A DNA stretch of 64,000 nucleotides from CAYXPR01 sp964467255 (lineage in GTDB: Bacteria > Pseudomonadota > Alphaproteobacteria > Rickettsiales > RGZB01), in NCBI GenBank assembly GCA_964467255.1, contig CAYXPR010000005.1, forward strand, positions 67,676 to 131,675, read 5' to 3'. Under the pieces are notes generated by a model. It saw nothing but the letters and a program-made list of their open reading frames with translations. It searched no databases and was not told where the DNA came from. Below are positions 24,562 through 32,938 of this stretch, piece after piece (positions within the stretch are counted from its first letter, which is position 1; each line of letters begins with the position of its first letter). Position numbers and translations under genes: made by a program.

Positions 24562-25833
24562 TTATGCCGCACGCATCTTGTTCAGGAACTTTGTTACCTC
24601 GCCGTTGAGCGAGTCTGACTGGCGGGCCAGTTCACTGGTCGCCATCATCATTTCTTTCGCCGCACCGCCGGTTTGTTTCGAGATACTCGCCACCTCATCC
24701 ACATCCTGCTTCACACGGTCTGTGTTGGCCGAGGCCGACTGAATGTTGCGGGCAATTTCGCGCGTGGAAGCATTCTGCTGCTCCACCGCAGAGGAAATAT
24801 TCGTCGCCACCGAGCTGATTTCCTCGATGCGTTTCGACAGCACGTTAATCACCTGTACGGCATTGTCCGTTTCCGTCTGAATTGAGCTGACATATTTTGC
24901 AATTTCTTCCGTTGCTGATTCCGTCTGGCGGGAAAGATTTTTTACTTCCGATGCCACCACGTCAAAGCCTTTGCCAGCTTCACCGGCACGCGCCGCTTCA
25001 ATGGTTGCATTCAGCGCCAGCAGGTTAATCTGCTCGGCTAGTTCGTTAATCAGCTCCACCACTTCGTTGATGCGCTTTGCAGCTTCAGAAAGGCCCTTGA
25101 TGGTTTCATTGGCTTTCTGCGCTTCTTTCGCCGCCTCATGCGCCACAGAAGAAGAATGGTTTGCCTGCTTGCTGATTTCGCTGATGGAAGAAGCCAGCTC
25201 ATCGGCTGCTTTGGCCACCGTGGAAACGTTCTGCGAGGCTTGAATGAACACCTGTGTCAGCTGCGAAATTTTATCGTTATTATTTTCAGCAGAGTTCGAC
25301 ATGCCCTTCGATGCTTCATCAATCAGCCCTGATGTTTTGCTCACCACTTCCGAAATGCCGCGGATGGTAACGTCAAATTCCTGCGCAATCTGATCCATCA
25401 TGTGTTTGCGTTCTTTTTCGGATTCAAGCTTGGCTTTTTCCTGCTCGGATTCCAGTTCTTTGATGCGCATCGCGTTTTCTTTAAACACCTGCACGGTGCG
25501 AGCCGTTTGGCCAATTTCATCGCGCTTCTCCATATACGGGATCTCAACATCAAGATCATCATTTGTTAACGCTTCCATCACCTTATTCAGACGATCAATC
25601 GGCTGCGTCACCGTGCGGTAAATAAGCACGCCCGACACTACGTTGGTTACCACCGCAACGCCAACCTGTACAATAAGGTCGAAATAAAACGACTCACTCG
25701 CGCTTTCGCCGAAGGCTGAGCGAACATGTAAAAAGCTCTTCACGCCGAAAAACAGCCCCACCAGCGAGAGAAAGAGCATTGTAAACTGAAGGCGGACGGA
25801 AAGACCAAAAAGCTTACTCTGTTTAATATCCAT
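24562..25833 (-). CDS. Methyl-accepting chemotaxis protein without a large periplasmic domain
   Basis: 423 residues. Two membrane segments (about residues 12-35 and 52-75) flank only a very short loop, so no usual ligand-binding domain exists. A HAMP domain follows (YRTVTQPIDRLNKVMEAL, EIGQTARTVQVFKENAMRI), then the cytoplasmic signalling coiled coil with the conserved tip INLLALNATIEAARAGEAGK. It may sense membrane or cytoplasmic states, such as energy, or may work through a partner. No che or flagellar genes are nearby. It shares a terminator with the convergent kinase gene. Confidence 0.94.
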   Translation of the reverse strand: MDIKQSKLFGLSVRLQFTMLFLSLVGLFFGVKSFLHVRSAFGESASESFYFDLIVQVGVAVVTNVVSGVLIYRTVTQPIDRLNKVMEALTNDDLDVEIPYMEKRDEIGQTARTVQVFKENAMRIKELESEQEKAKLESEKERKHMMDQIAQEFDVTIRGISEVVSKTSGLIDEASKGMSNSAENNNDKISQLTQVFIQASQNVSTVAKAADELASSISEISKQANHSSSVAHEAAKEAQKANETIKGLSEAAKRINEVVELINELAEQINLLALNATIEAARAGEAGKGFDVVASEVKNLSRQTESATEEIAKYVSSIQTETDNAVQVINVLSKRIEEISSVATNISSAVEQQNASTREIARNIQSASANTDRVKQDVDEVASISKQTGGAAKEMMMATSELARQSDSLNGEVTKFLNKMRAA

Positions 25834-25975
25834 AAATCATGTGCTCCAAGCGCTGTGAAGGTGGTGATGTTGAATCGTAGCTTTAACACCTGAAAAATCA
25901 AGCTGTTTCAGATTAAAACACCTCCTCCGCCCGCAGGGGTTAAAAAAGATGGTTTTTCTGCGACAGTGCCTGAGC

Positions 25976-26521
25976 TTACTGGCCGCGCCACATGCGGCGC
26001 AAAACATTATCTTTATAGTGGAAGTGATGAACCAGCGCGGCGGCGGCGTGGGCGGCAATCAGCCCCATCATCACAAATGCCGCCAGCTCATGTATTTCGC
26101 CCATTAACTCGCGCAGCTCTTTGCTGGGTGCCACGATATTCGGCAACTCAAAAAGCCCGTATACTGAAACCGGATAACCCGCAGCAGAAGACATCGCCCA
26201 GCCTGAAAGCGGCATCAGCAGCATCAGCCCATACAGACCATAATGCGCCAGATGCGACGCCAGTTTCTGAATGGGCGTAAGTGTGGCCGGAAGCAGCGGC
26301 GTGATATTCGCCAGCCGCCATCCAAAGCGTAGCACTACCAAAAACAACACAACTGCACCTGTGGCCTTATGCAGGCCGTAGATTTGTAAGCGGTCCGGCC
26401 CCTGCTCCATCTCCGTCATGATGAGACCCACGGCAAGCAGGCCGATAATCATCAGCGCCATGACCCAGTGAAATGCTCGCGTTAAAAACCCATAAGACTG
26501 TGCGGTGTTTCTTAGTGCCAT
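25976..26521 (-). CDS. Cytochrome b561 (CybB-like)
   Basis: 181 residues with four membrane helices. Cytochrome b561 proteins carry two haem b groups and pass electrons from quinol to acceptors such as oxygen or superoxide. The likely ligand histidines lie in FHWVMALMIIG, GLHKATGAVVLFLVVLRFGW, LAHYGLYGLMLLMPLSGW and EIHELAAFVMMGLIAAH, the four family positions. The gene follows the membrane-protein gene at 26531 by 9 bases and is probably cotranscribed with it. Confidence 0.92.
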   Translation of the reverse strand: MALRNTAQSYGFLTRAFHWVMALMIIGLLAVGLIMTEMEQGPDRLQIYGLHKATGAVVLFLVVLRFGWRLANITPLLPATLTPIQKLASHLAHYGLYGLMLLMPLSGWAMSSAAGYPVSVYGLFELPNIVAPSKELRELMGEIHELAAFVMMGLIAAHAAAALVHHFHYKDNVLRRMWRGQ

Positions 26522-26530
26522 ATCGTTCTC

Positions 26531-27472
26531 CTAATTTTGCTGCTTGCCAAACCGGCGGCTGATGCGCACCACCAACCCGCCCATCATGATGAAAATAATG
26601 CCGAGAATAATCAGCGTCAGCGCCCAACCCACCGAATTGGAAATATATTTTTCCGAGTAGTAGCTAATGTAAGAGAACAGCGCGAGAGCACCTACAATCA
26701 GCATGCCGCGGCTTTCCACCAATGTGCTGACATACATCACGCCTGCCGCCAACAGCACGAAGGTCACTTCCACAAATGTGCGCTCCACAATGTCGTAATA
26801 CGCCCACAGGAAAAGCACCGAGCCGATAAGGTTCGCCAAATCAATCGTGCGGTGGTACTGCCGATACTGGCGGAAACCATAGGCAATCAGCAGCATCGAA
26901 AGGCCGGTGACAAGCGCAATATACCGCTCTTTGGTGTCCACCCAATCCATCAGCGTCACCACCGAAGCGGTGAAGAAAATACCAAAGCAGAATAGCAGCA
27001 TTTCATGCCGCCAGTAATAAAACGCCACGCCAAACTGCACCGCCAGCGTACCCATAATGAGTAGCACTGCACTATGCGGATTGTCGCCGGTGAAAAACTC
27101 CATCAGCGTCACCGCGATACCTGAAGGTTGTAGCAGCGCCGCAAGAATATACAGCGGCCCTGCCGCGCGTACATAGCGCGGGTCACGCTGTGCAATCAAC
27201 CCCAGCAGCATGCACACAAAGCCGGGGCCGAAGGTAATCAGCACCCGCACATAGCTGTTAAACGAAGCCCAGAAACTGGCGGTGTAATAACAAATGCCCG
27301 CGATAATCAGAATGCCGCCGATATACGAAAACATCCGCATGAGCGTGCCGCTGCCCGAGGCCTTTTCAGCCACGCTTGCCTGCGGAGTAATATCAGAAAC
27401 TGTCAGTTGATGCGCCGACATCAGTTGGCGAATGGTGTCCAGCGCCTGCTGACGATTCATACCGCTATTCAT
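26531..27472 (-). CDS. Polytopic membrane protein of unknown function
   Basis: 313 residues from the ATG at 27472, which overlaps the upstream stop in an ATGA; a GTG three codons earlier is possible. A soluble N-terminus of about 45 residues (QALDTIRQLMSAHQLTVSDI) precedes about 10 membrane helices. The general form resembles DUF2157-type proteins, but I do not claim that. Function unknown. The gene overlaps its upstream neighbour, a single-span protein, and the two probably form a complex. Confidence 0.8.
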   Translation of the reverse strand: MNSGMNRQQALDTIRQLMSAHQLTVSDITPQASVAEKASGSGTLMRMFSYIGGILIIAGICYYTASFWASFNSYVRVLITFGPGFVCMLLGLIAQRDPRYVRAAGPLYILAALLQPSGIAVTLMEFFTGDNPHSAVLLIMGTLAVQFGVAFYYWRHEMLLFCFGIFFTASVVTLMDWVDTKERYIALVTGLSMLLIAYGFRQYRQYHRTIDLANLIGSVLFLWAYYDIVERTFVEVTFVLLAAGVMYVSTLVESRGMLIVGALALFSYISYYSEKYISNSVGWALTLIILGIIFIMMGGLVVRISRRFGKQQN

Positions 27473-28071
27473 TCCACCCACCCCACGAACTGGTGGTCGT
27501 TAGAATAATAATACCGCGTACCGTCCGTCAGCGGTATCGGTACGCGCTTAGCACCCTTCCTCAGCACAAACGGGGTGCTATAATCCGAACCGCCGATACC
27601 CAAAAGCCCACGGTAATAGCGCCCGCCATATTCGAATTCATATCCATCAGGCGAAATTTTATAGCTGCTGACTTTGGTGTTTTGCAGTTCTGGGATTTCA
27701 AGCACCTGCCATTGGCCGGTGGGCGCTTCGCCTTCGGCACGCTGAATGCGTGGCAGTTCAATTTCACGCACGTTCTTCTGCTTGGTTTCATAACGGTAAA
27801 GGCGCGGACGGCGATAGTTCGTTACCAGATTGCCGTTGATATCCTTCGCCACATTTTCCATGGCCTCTATCTGCGCGCGACCTTCTCTTACGGTGAAGCG
27901 GTAATGATGTGTGTCCGGCCCTTGGTCATACAGCACAATCAGCGCATCATGCTTGGGCTCTTCCACAAACATGTTGGACACAAACTGCCCCGCGAGCAGC
28001 AATATCACTAAAATAAGGGGCAAGCCGATACCGGCAATAATAAATAAATTCCGCTGCGGTGCTTCTGACAT
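27469..28071 (-). CDS. Single-span membrane protein of unknown function
   Basis: 200 residues. One N-terminal membrane helix (LFIIAGIGLPLILVILLLAG) anchors a hydrophilic domain that should lie in the periplasm, with many Tyr and Arg residues and beta-rich segments (HHYRFTVREGRAQIEAME, YEFEYGGRYYRGLLG). No cysteines. No family recognised. Its stop overlaps the start of the polytopic membrane gene (ATGA), so the two products are probably made together. Confidence 0.8.
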   Translation of the reverse strand: MSEAPQRNLFIIAGIGLPLILVILLLAGQFVSNMFVEEPKHDALIVLYDQGPDTHHYRFTVREGRAQIEAMENVAKDINGNLVTNYRRPRLYRYETKQKNVREIELPRIQRAEGEAPTGQWQVLEIPELQNTKVSSYKISPDGYEFEYGGRYYRGLLGIGGSDYSTPFVLRKGAKRVPIPLTDGTRYYYSNDHQFVGWVE

Positions 28072-28125
28072 ATCGCGTCTCCCTTGCGCTTATTGTGTGC
28101 GTTTTAACGCAAATGGCAAGCGCGT

Positions 28126-28965
28126 TTATTCTTTCATCAGCCACGACACGCTGCTGCTTCCCTTTTTCGGGGCCAGCATTTTTTGCAGCGAGGGTAATAG
28201 CGCTTGCAGCTGTTCTTCTATTTTCCATGGCGGGTTGATAATCACAAAGCCGCAGCCATTCAAAGTTTCAGGGTACGCCGCTGGGCGCAGCAATAATTCC
28301 GCCGCCAGAATTTTTTTAATGCCGGAAATTTTAAACTGGTAATGAAACGCCTTCACCGGCGCACGGTGCTTAATGGGATACCATAGCGCAAACACGCCAC
28401 CGCTGAAGCGATGATGTGCCTCCTTTACGGCTTCCAGCATCGTGTCGAATTCTTCGTCTTTTTCAAATGGCGGGTCAATCAGCACCAGCCCGCGTTTTTC
28501 TTTCGGCGGCAGAAAGGCTTTCAGCGCCTGATAGGCATCCTTATGATGCACTGCCACTTGTTTGTCGTGCACAAAATTCTGCTTCAGCACCGCCACGTCT
28601 TCCGGATGCAGCTCGGTCAGCACCAATCTATCTTGCGGCCTTAGCAACGCACGCGCCACCCAGGGCGAACCGGGGTATGATGTGAGCGCTGCGCCGCCGT
28701 GATTCAGCTTGCGCACAATATCAAGATACGGCGTGAGCAGCGGCGTTACGGTTTTCGTGGCCAGCACCTTGCCAATGCCATCGGTGTATTCCATGGTTTT
28801 TTGCGGCTCCACGGCCTGTAAGTCATATACGCCTAAGCCCGCATGCGTATCGACCACGCAAAACGCTTTGTCTTTTTCTTTCAGCCGCTCAATCAGCAGC
28901 GCCAGAATGCTGTGCTTGAAGACGTCTGCAAAATTACCGGCATGATACGCGTGGCGATAGTTCAT
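28126..28965 (-). CDS. rlmJ: 23S rRNA (adenine-2030-N6)-methyltransferase
   Basis: 279 residues, normal length. RlmJ methylates N6 of A2030 in 23S rRNA. The N-terminus MNYRHAYHAGNFADVFKH is the family signature. DTHAGLGVYDL binds SAM, and the catalytic DPPF motif is in LVLIDPPFEKDEEF. NGCGFVIINPPW near the end is also conserved. The start overlaps the MazG-like stop (ATGA), so the two are cotranscribed. Confidence 0.96.
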   Translation of the reverse strand: MNYRHAYHAGNFADVFKHSILALLIERLKEKDKAFCVVDTHAGLGVYDLQAVEPQKTMEYTDGIGKVLATKTVTPLLTPYLDIVRKLNHGGAALTSYPGSPWVARALLRPQDRLVLTELHPEDVAVLKQNFVHDKQVAVHHKDAYQALKAFLPPKEKRGLVLIDPPFEKDEEFDTMLEAVKEAHHRFSGGVFALWYPIKHRAPVKAFHYQFKISGIKKILAAELLLRPAAYPETLNGCGFVIINPPWKIEEQLQALLPSLQKMLAPKKGSSSVSWLMKE

Positions 28966-29318
28966 TGGCGGCGCTTGGTATATTTTACGGCATTGCCTTT
29001 GGCCGCCGTTACGGGGTATTTCTGCGCGTTCTTTTTCATTTTTTCCTGCGCGGCTTTTTCCAAATCCACCCCCAGCACATCGGCAAGGCGCAACAGATAC
29101 AGCAGCACGTCCGCCATCTCTTCTTTCACATGCGCCATCTCTTTTTTATCGGCCGTAATGCGGTGGGACTGCTCCTCCGTGAGCCACTGGAAAATCTCAA
29201 GCAACTCCGATGCTTCCACGCTCAACGCTGCGGCAAGATTTTTCGGGCTGTGGAATGGCTCCCACTTCCTTGCTTTAGCAAAGGCACGTAATTTTTTCTG
29301 GATGTCAGCATTATTCAT
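28962..29318 (-). CDS. MazG-like nucleotide pyrophosphohydrolase
   Basis: 118 residues from the ATG at 29318; the longer frame would run into the next gene. These small all-alpha enzymes hydrolyse (d)NTPs, often dCTP or modified nucleotides, to monophosphates for pool cleaning. The metal-binding EXXE and EXXD signature is present: EASELLEIFQWL and KEEMADVLLYLLRLAD. A basic tail follows (NAVKYTKRRQ). It precedes rlmJ with an ATGA overlap. Confidence 0.9.
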   Translation of the reverse strand: MNNADIQKKLRAFAKARKWEPFHSPKNLAAALSVEASELLEIFQWLTEEQSHRITADKKEMAHVKEEMADVLLYLLRLADVLGVDLEKAAQEKMKKNAQKYPVTAAKGNAVKYTKRRQ

Positions 29319-29359
29319 GGGCGCCACTATAGCGGATGTGGCGGATTTTTCACCAGCAA

Positions 29360-29734
29360 TCATTTTGCCGGTTTTTTCGCGCAGCGTTTCTGGCATAGTT
29401 TCCACGCCACCACATACACAAACGCCATATTCACCGTGGCGGTACCCACGTTGAACTGGCCGGGCAGTGCCGTACTAAGGCTAAAGCCCAAGCACACGGC
29501 ACCATATAAAAATAAAAAGCGATAGCTTTCCGGGTGAATGCAGCCGCGTTCCATATGCGTGATTAAAAATAACACGGCGAGTGAGGCAATTGTTGCCACT
29601 GCTGTAGGCAGCCATGTTGGCATACCCTGCACGAAAGGAAACGCGCTGATGAACGGCCAAATCGCCTGCACCGTAAGCCATGCCAGCCCATAGCACAGCG
29701 CGCAAACCCCCAATGTTTTTACTATCTCTTTCAT
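29360..29734 (-). CDS. Small four-helix membrane protein of unknown function
   Basis: 124 residues with four hydrophobic stretches (residues about 5-30, 42-62, 72-88, 95-112) and a basic C-terminus (QKRCAKKPAK). No charged catalytic motif is visible. It is upstream of the MazG-like gene with a 41-base gap and is probably in the same transcription unit. No family recognised. Confidence 0.7.
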   Translation of the reverse strand: MKEIVKTLGVCALCYGLAWLTVQAIWPFISAFPFVQGMPTWLPTAVATIASLAVLFLITHMERGCIHPESYRFLFLYGAVCLGFSLSTALPGQFNVGTATVNMAFVYVVAWKLCQKRCAKKPAK

Positions 29735-29942
29735 GGCACCCCTCTTTTCTTATCCGTCAACTCCCGCACAATATAGAATAAATCACTAAAAAACACCGTG
29801 TTTTTATTACGCTAAAAGCATGGATTTATCCTTACGTATCATGTAAGAAAACACAAACTCTGTGTTGCGTTTGAGACGGTTTTCTACTACCAACGAGATG
29901 TGGGTGCATATGCACTGGCATCACGGGGGTTGCAGCAGGCCA

Positions 29943-31955
29943 ATGAAGAGAATCGTACCGCTATATTTTTGGGCATTCCTCGTTCTTGTCACGGCGCCGG
30001 CATACTTTGCCTACAACTGGGCGTATAGCGATTCGCTCTTTTTAGAATCCTTCTTTATCGATTTGTTTAAAGAAGGTGGCAAATGGTCGAGCTGGAGCCT
30101 CGCCACCTCTGCTGCCTATGTACCCGACATGCTTCTCTACCCCTTGGCATATTATCTGCTCCCCAATGTCATGGATCGGCTGTTTTTCATCACCTTATGC
30201 CAAGTGCTGCTCATTTGTGCTGGCATGCTGTGGGTCGTCAAAGCGGCAACTGGAAAGCCTTCCATCCTTTCGCAATGGGTCGTGTTCAGCATCTGCGCTT
30301 TGTTCGTCTATCTTTCCTATCGCGACGTCATGATTCTATTGGCCTACAGCGCTAATTTTTTGATGGCTGCGCACATTTTTGCACTGTTTGCAATCGCACT
30401 GCTAGTGTCGCTTGTTCAGCAAACTACGCCGCTCAAATGGCCTTCGTTGCTGCTGCTCGCCGCGTTTACCCTTGTCGGCTACCTAAATGGAAAAATGTTC
30501 ATCGTTTGGTTTATTGCACCGGCACTTGTAACGCTTTCCCTGTGCTTCGCCGTTGCTTTTGCCTATAAGCAGCCGCACATACGTAGCTTGCTCCTGCTTA
30601 TCGCAACCATTCTTGTTTCGGCCCTGTTTGCCAGATTTCTGGACTCGATTATCACGGTCTGGGATTCGCTTGAGTTAGTAAACCGCACCCGCTTTAACCT
30701 CGACATGGCCTTTGACTCCGTACCTAAATTGTTCCGCACCATTCACACTCTTTTCACGCGCTATGATACCCTTTATCAAGCCATTATTCTTGTGTGGTTC
30801 ATTGGACTGGGCATCGCCTTTTACCAACCTGTGCGATGGGCGCTGCAATCTTATGCCCTGAAGCGTTACGGCTCTTTCCTACCAAAGGCCCGAGCGCTAA
30901 AAACCAAGGCGGCGCTCACTCGCCAATACGGACTCTACTTTCTGTGCCTCTTTACCATTATTCTGCTGCCTGTCAGCTTGGTGTCCATCACCGCATCCGG
31001 TGAATTCAGGGATCTTTCCAGCCTCAGGTTCTATCAAATTTTTATTACACTTCCCTTCCTGATTCTTGCCGGCGCATTGAATCTGTATGCCCCTACTTTT
31101 TCAGAATCCCGATTGGCTTACGGGTTTAGCGTGGGCACCGTTTCATGCCTTGTGCTTATATTTTTGTTTAATTTTGAATCCATCAAGCCGCGACCTTTCA
31201 CAGTGGCAGATGTCCGCAATCATAAGGGTACATGGGAAATGGAACTCACCCAATGCCTTGATGCCAATAAAGAGCGCTATAACCTTCGTTATGGCATTGG
31301 CACTTTCTGGGTGGCGCGAGCTGTGACGCTTCTCTCCAGCAAGGGTGTTCGCATATACAACGCACATACTTACCCAGCCGAAATGATTCACTACATGAGT
31401 AATATCGATTGGTACACCGGCGAAGGGCACGGTGCACACCCCCATCCGTTTTATAACTTCATCGTAGTGACGGGAGATTTGAACAAAAATGAAATTATCG
31501 CACGAAATGGAATGCCGCGCGATACATTGAAATGCTCCAATACTGAGATTCTCATTTATGATGGAAATTTCCATCACCGCTTTATGGAATCTTCAAGACT
31601 GGTCACCAATAGACTTAAGTTTGAATATGGCCTACATGATGCATTTTCTACCTCGAGCCCTCAACAGAACACGTGGTTGAAGTTAGCGCCCGGGCGCTAT
31701 CAGGCCACGTTTATGTATGCCTCACCTAATGCCGCCGCCAACGCCACTGTTGGTGAATTGCGCCTGCATACTGAGAGCGGCCCGCTAACCACACTCTCCC
31801 CGCTTAAGGCCCATGCCAGCGGCCTTAGTAGCACTACCGTTTCTTTTGAGGTGCCCGCTTCGTTTGTGAATAAACGCATCAGTGTGAACCTTCATTTTGT
31901 GCGCATCAATAACGCGGCAATATTGCCGCGTTATCTAATTATCAAACGGTTATAG
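29943..31955 (+). CDS. Large membrane protein heading the glycan-type operon, possible GT-C or polymerase fold
   Basis: 670 residues from the ATG at 29943; the frame is open upstream but the extension is not hydrophobic or otherwise convincing. About 11-12 membrane helices fill residues 1-430, then a periplasmic domain of about 230 residues follows (KGTWEMELTQCLDANKE and a beta-rich end). The layout recalls GT-C glycosyltransferases or polymer ligases, but I see no diagnostic motif. It leads seven genes on this strand; only 2 bases separate it from the aldolase gene. The helix-loop segments before residue 130 (YSDSLFLESFFIDLFKEGG) may face the periplasm. Confidence 0.8.
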   Translation: MKRIVPLYFWAFLVLVTAPAYFAYNWAYSDSLFLESFFIDLFKEGGKWSSWSLATSAAYVPDMLLYPLAYYLLPNVMDRLFFITLCQVLLICAGMLWVVKAATGKPSILSQWVVFSICALFVYLSYRDVMILLAYSANFLMAAHIFALFAIALLVSLVQQTTPLKWPSLLLLAAFTLVGYLNGKMFIVWFIAPALVTLSLCFAVAFAYKQPHIRSLLLLIATILVSALFARFLDSIITVWDSLELVNRTRFNLDMAFDSVPKLFRTIHTLFTRYDTLYQAIILVWFIGLGIAFYQPVRWALQSYALKRYGSFLPKARALKTKAALTRQYGLYFLCLFTIILLPVSLVSITASGEFRDLSSLRFYQIFITLPFLILAGALNLYAPTFSESRLAYGFSVGTVSCLVLIFLFNFESIKPRPFTVADVRNHKGTWEMELTQCLDANKERYNLRYGIGTFWVARAVTLLSSKGVRIYNAHTYPAEMIHYMSNIDWYTGEGHGAHPHPFYNFIVVTGDLNKNEIIARNGMPRDTLKCSNTEILIYDGNFHHRFMESSRLVTNRLKFEYGLHDAFSTSSPQQNTWLKLAPGRYQATFMYASPNAAANATVGELRLHTESGPLTTLSPLKAHASGLSSTTVSFEVPASFVNKRISVNLHFVRINNAAILPRYLIIKRL

Positions 31956-31957
31956 GC

Positions 31958-32938
31958 GTGAAACCATCCCCCAGTATTTCTTGGCAGGACTTTAATTTTA
32001 TTGCCGCACGCATTGGCAACAATGCACTGCTGGTACAGGGGCCGGGAGGCAATATTTCGATTAAAGATGGTGCCACCATGTGGGTGAAATCCTCTGGCAC
32101 ATGGTTAGCGGAAGCGCAAAAGAAAATGGTTTTTGTGCCCACTAATCTGCCGCGCCTAAAAGCTGACTTAAAGGCCGGTGTAGAAAAAAATCCCAAAGAA
32201 TATGCGCTGGATGCAGCTGCTGCTGCACCATCCATGGAAACATATTTTCATGCGGCGCTTCCGCATACCTGCGTAGTACATTGCCACGCGATTGCAGTCT
32301 TGCGCTATGCCGTACAAAAAAAGGGCAAAACCTTATTGACCGAATTATTGCAGGGCGAGAACTGGGCGTGGGTTGAATATGAAACGCCGGGGTTCACGCT
32401 AGCGCAGGCGGTGCGTGCCCATTCCGGAGCAGATATTTATATTTTGGCAAATCATGGCATCATCGTCGGCGGCGACACGATTGCCGATGCAGAAAAAACC
32501 TTGCAGCGTTTGTGCCAAAAACTAGGGGTTGTAGAACGCATAGCGCTAGCAAATATACCGAAAGCCCATCCGGCACCTGCGGGTTACATTACCCCCACCC
32601 ATCCGGAAATTCAGTTATTGGCACATGACCGCATCGGCCAAGCCGTGATCCAAAGCGGTATTATTTTCCCAGACCAGGCTGTCTTCTTGCACCAGCACAT
32701 TGCTTTTGTATCCACACCAATTGAGGCAGAACAGTCCCAGAAACCTTGCGTTGTTATTGCCAATAGTGGTGTATTTATAAAATCGTCTTTTTCGGCCACC
32801 GCGCAAGAACTGCTGTTGGCCGTTGCTCTTGTGAGCAATCGCTTAGAAAGCGCCGAGGGCGTCGCTTACCTCTCACCCGCTCATGTCAAGGCACTGCTAG
32901 ATTCTGAACTCGAGAAGCAGCGCAAAAAGGTGAATTAA
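31958..32938 (+). CDS. Class II aldolase/adducin family protein
   Basis: 326 residues from a GTG at 31958, two bases after the preceding stop. Relatives cleave or form phosphorylated sugars with a zinc ion (fuculose-phosphate aldolase, ribulose-phosphate epimerase, tetronate-phosphate decarboxylase). Visible: QGPGGNISIKDGATMWVKSSG for phosphate binding and HCHAIAVL and ANHGIIVGG for the zinc histidines. The C-terminal 110 residues form an extra domain beyond the roughly 215-residue aldolase core. In this operon it may make or trim a phosphorylated building block for the nucleotidyltransferase. Its stop overlaps the next start (TAATG). Confidence 0.9.
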   Translation: MKPSPSISWQDFNFIAARIGNNALLVQGPGGNISIKDGATMWVKSSGTWLAEAQKKMVFVPTNLPRLKADLKAGVEKNPKEYALDAAAAAPSMETYFHAALPHTCVVHCHAIAVLRYAVQKKGKTLLTELLQGENWAWVEYETPGFTLAQAVRAHSGADIYILANHGIIVGGDTIADAEKTLQRLCQKLGVVERIALANIPKAHPAPAGYITPTHPEIQLLAHDRIGQAVIQSGIIFPDQAVFLHQHIAFVSTPIEAEQSQKPCVVIANSGVFIKSSFSATAQELLLAVALVSNRLESAEGVAYLSPAHVKALLDSELEKQRKKVN

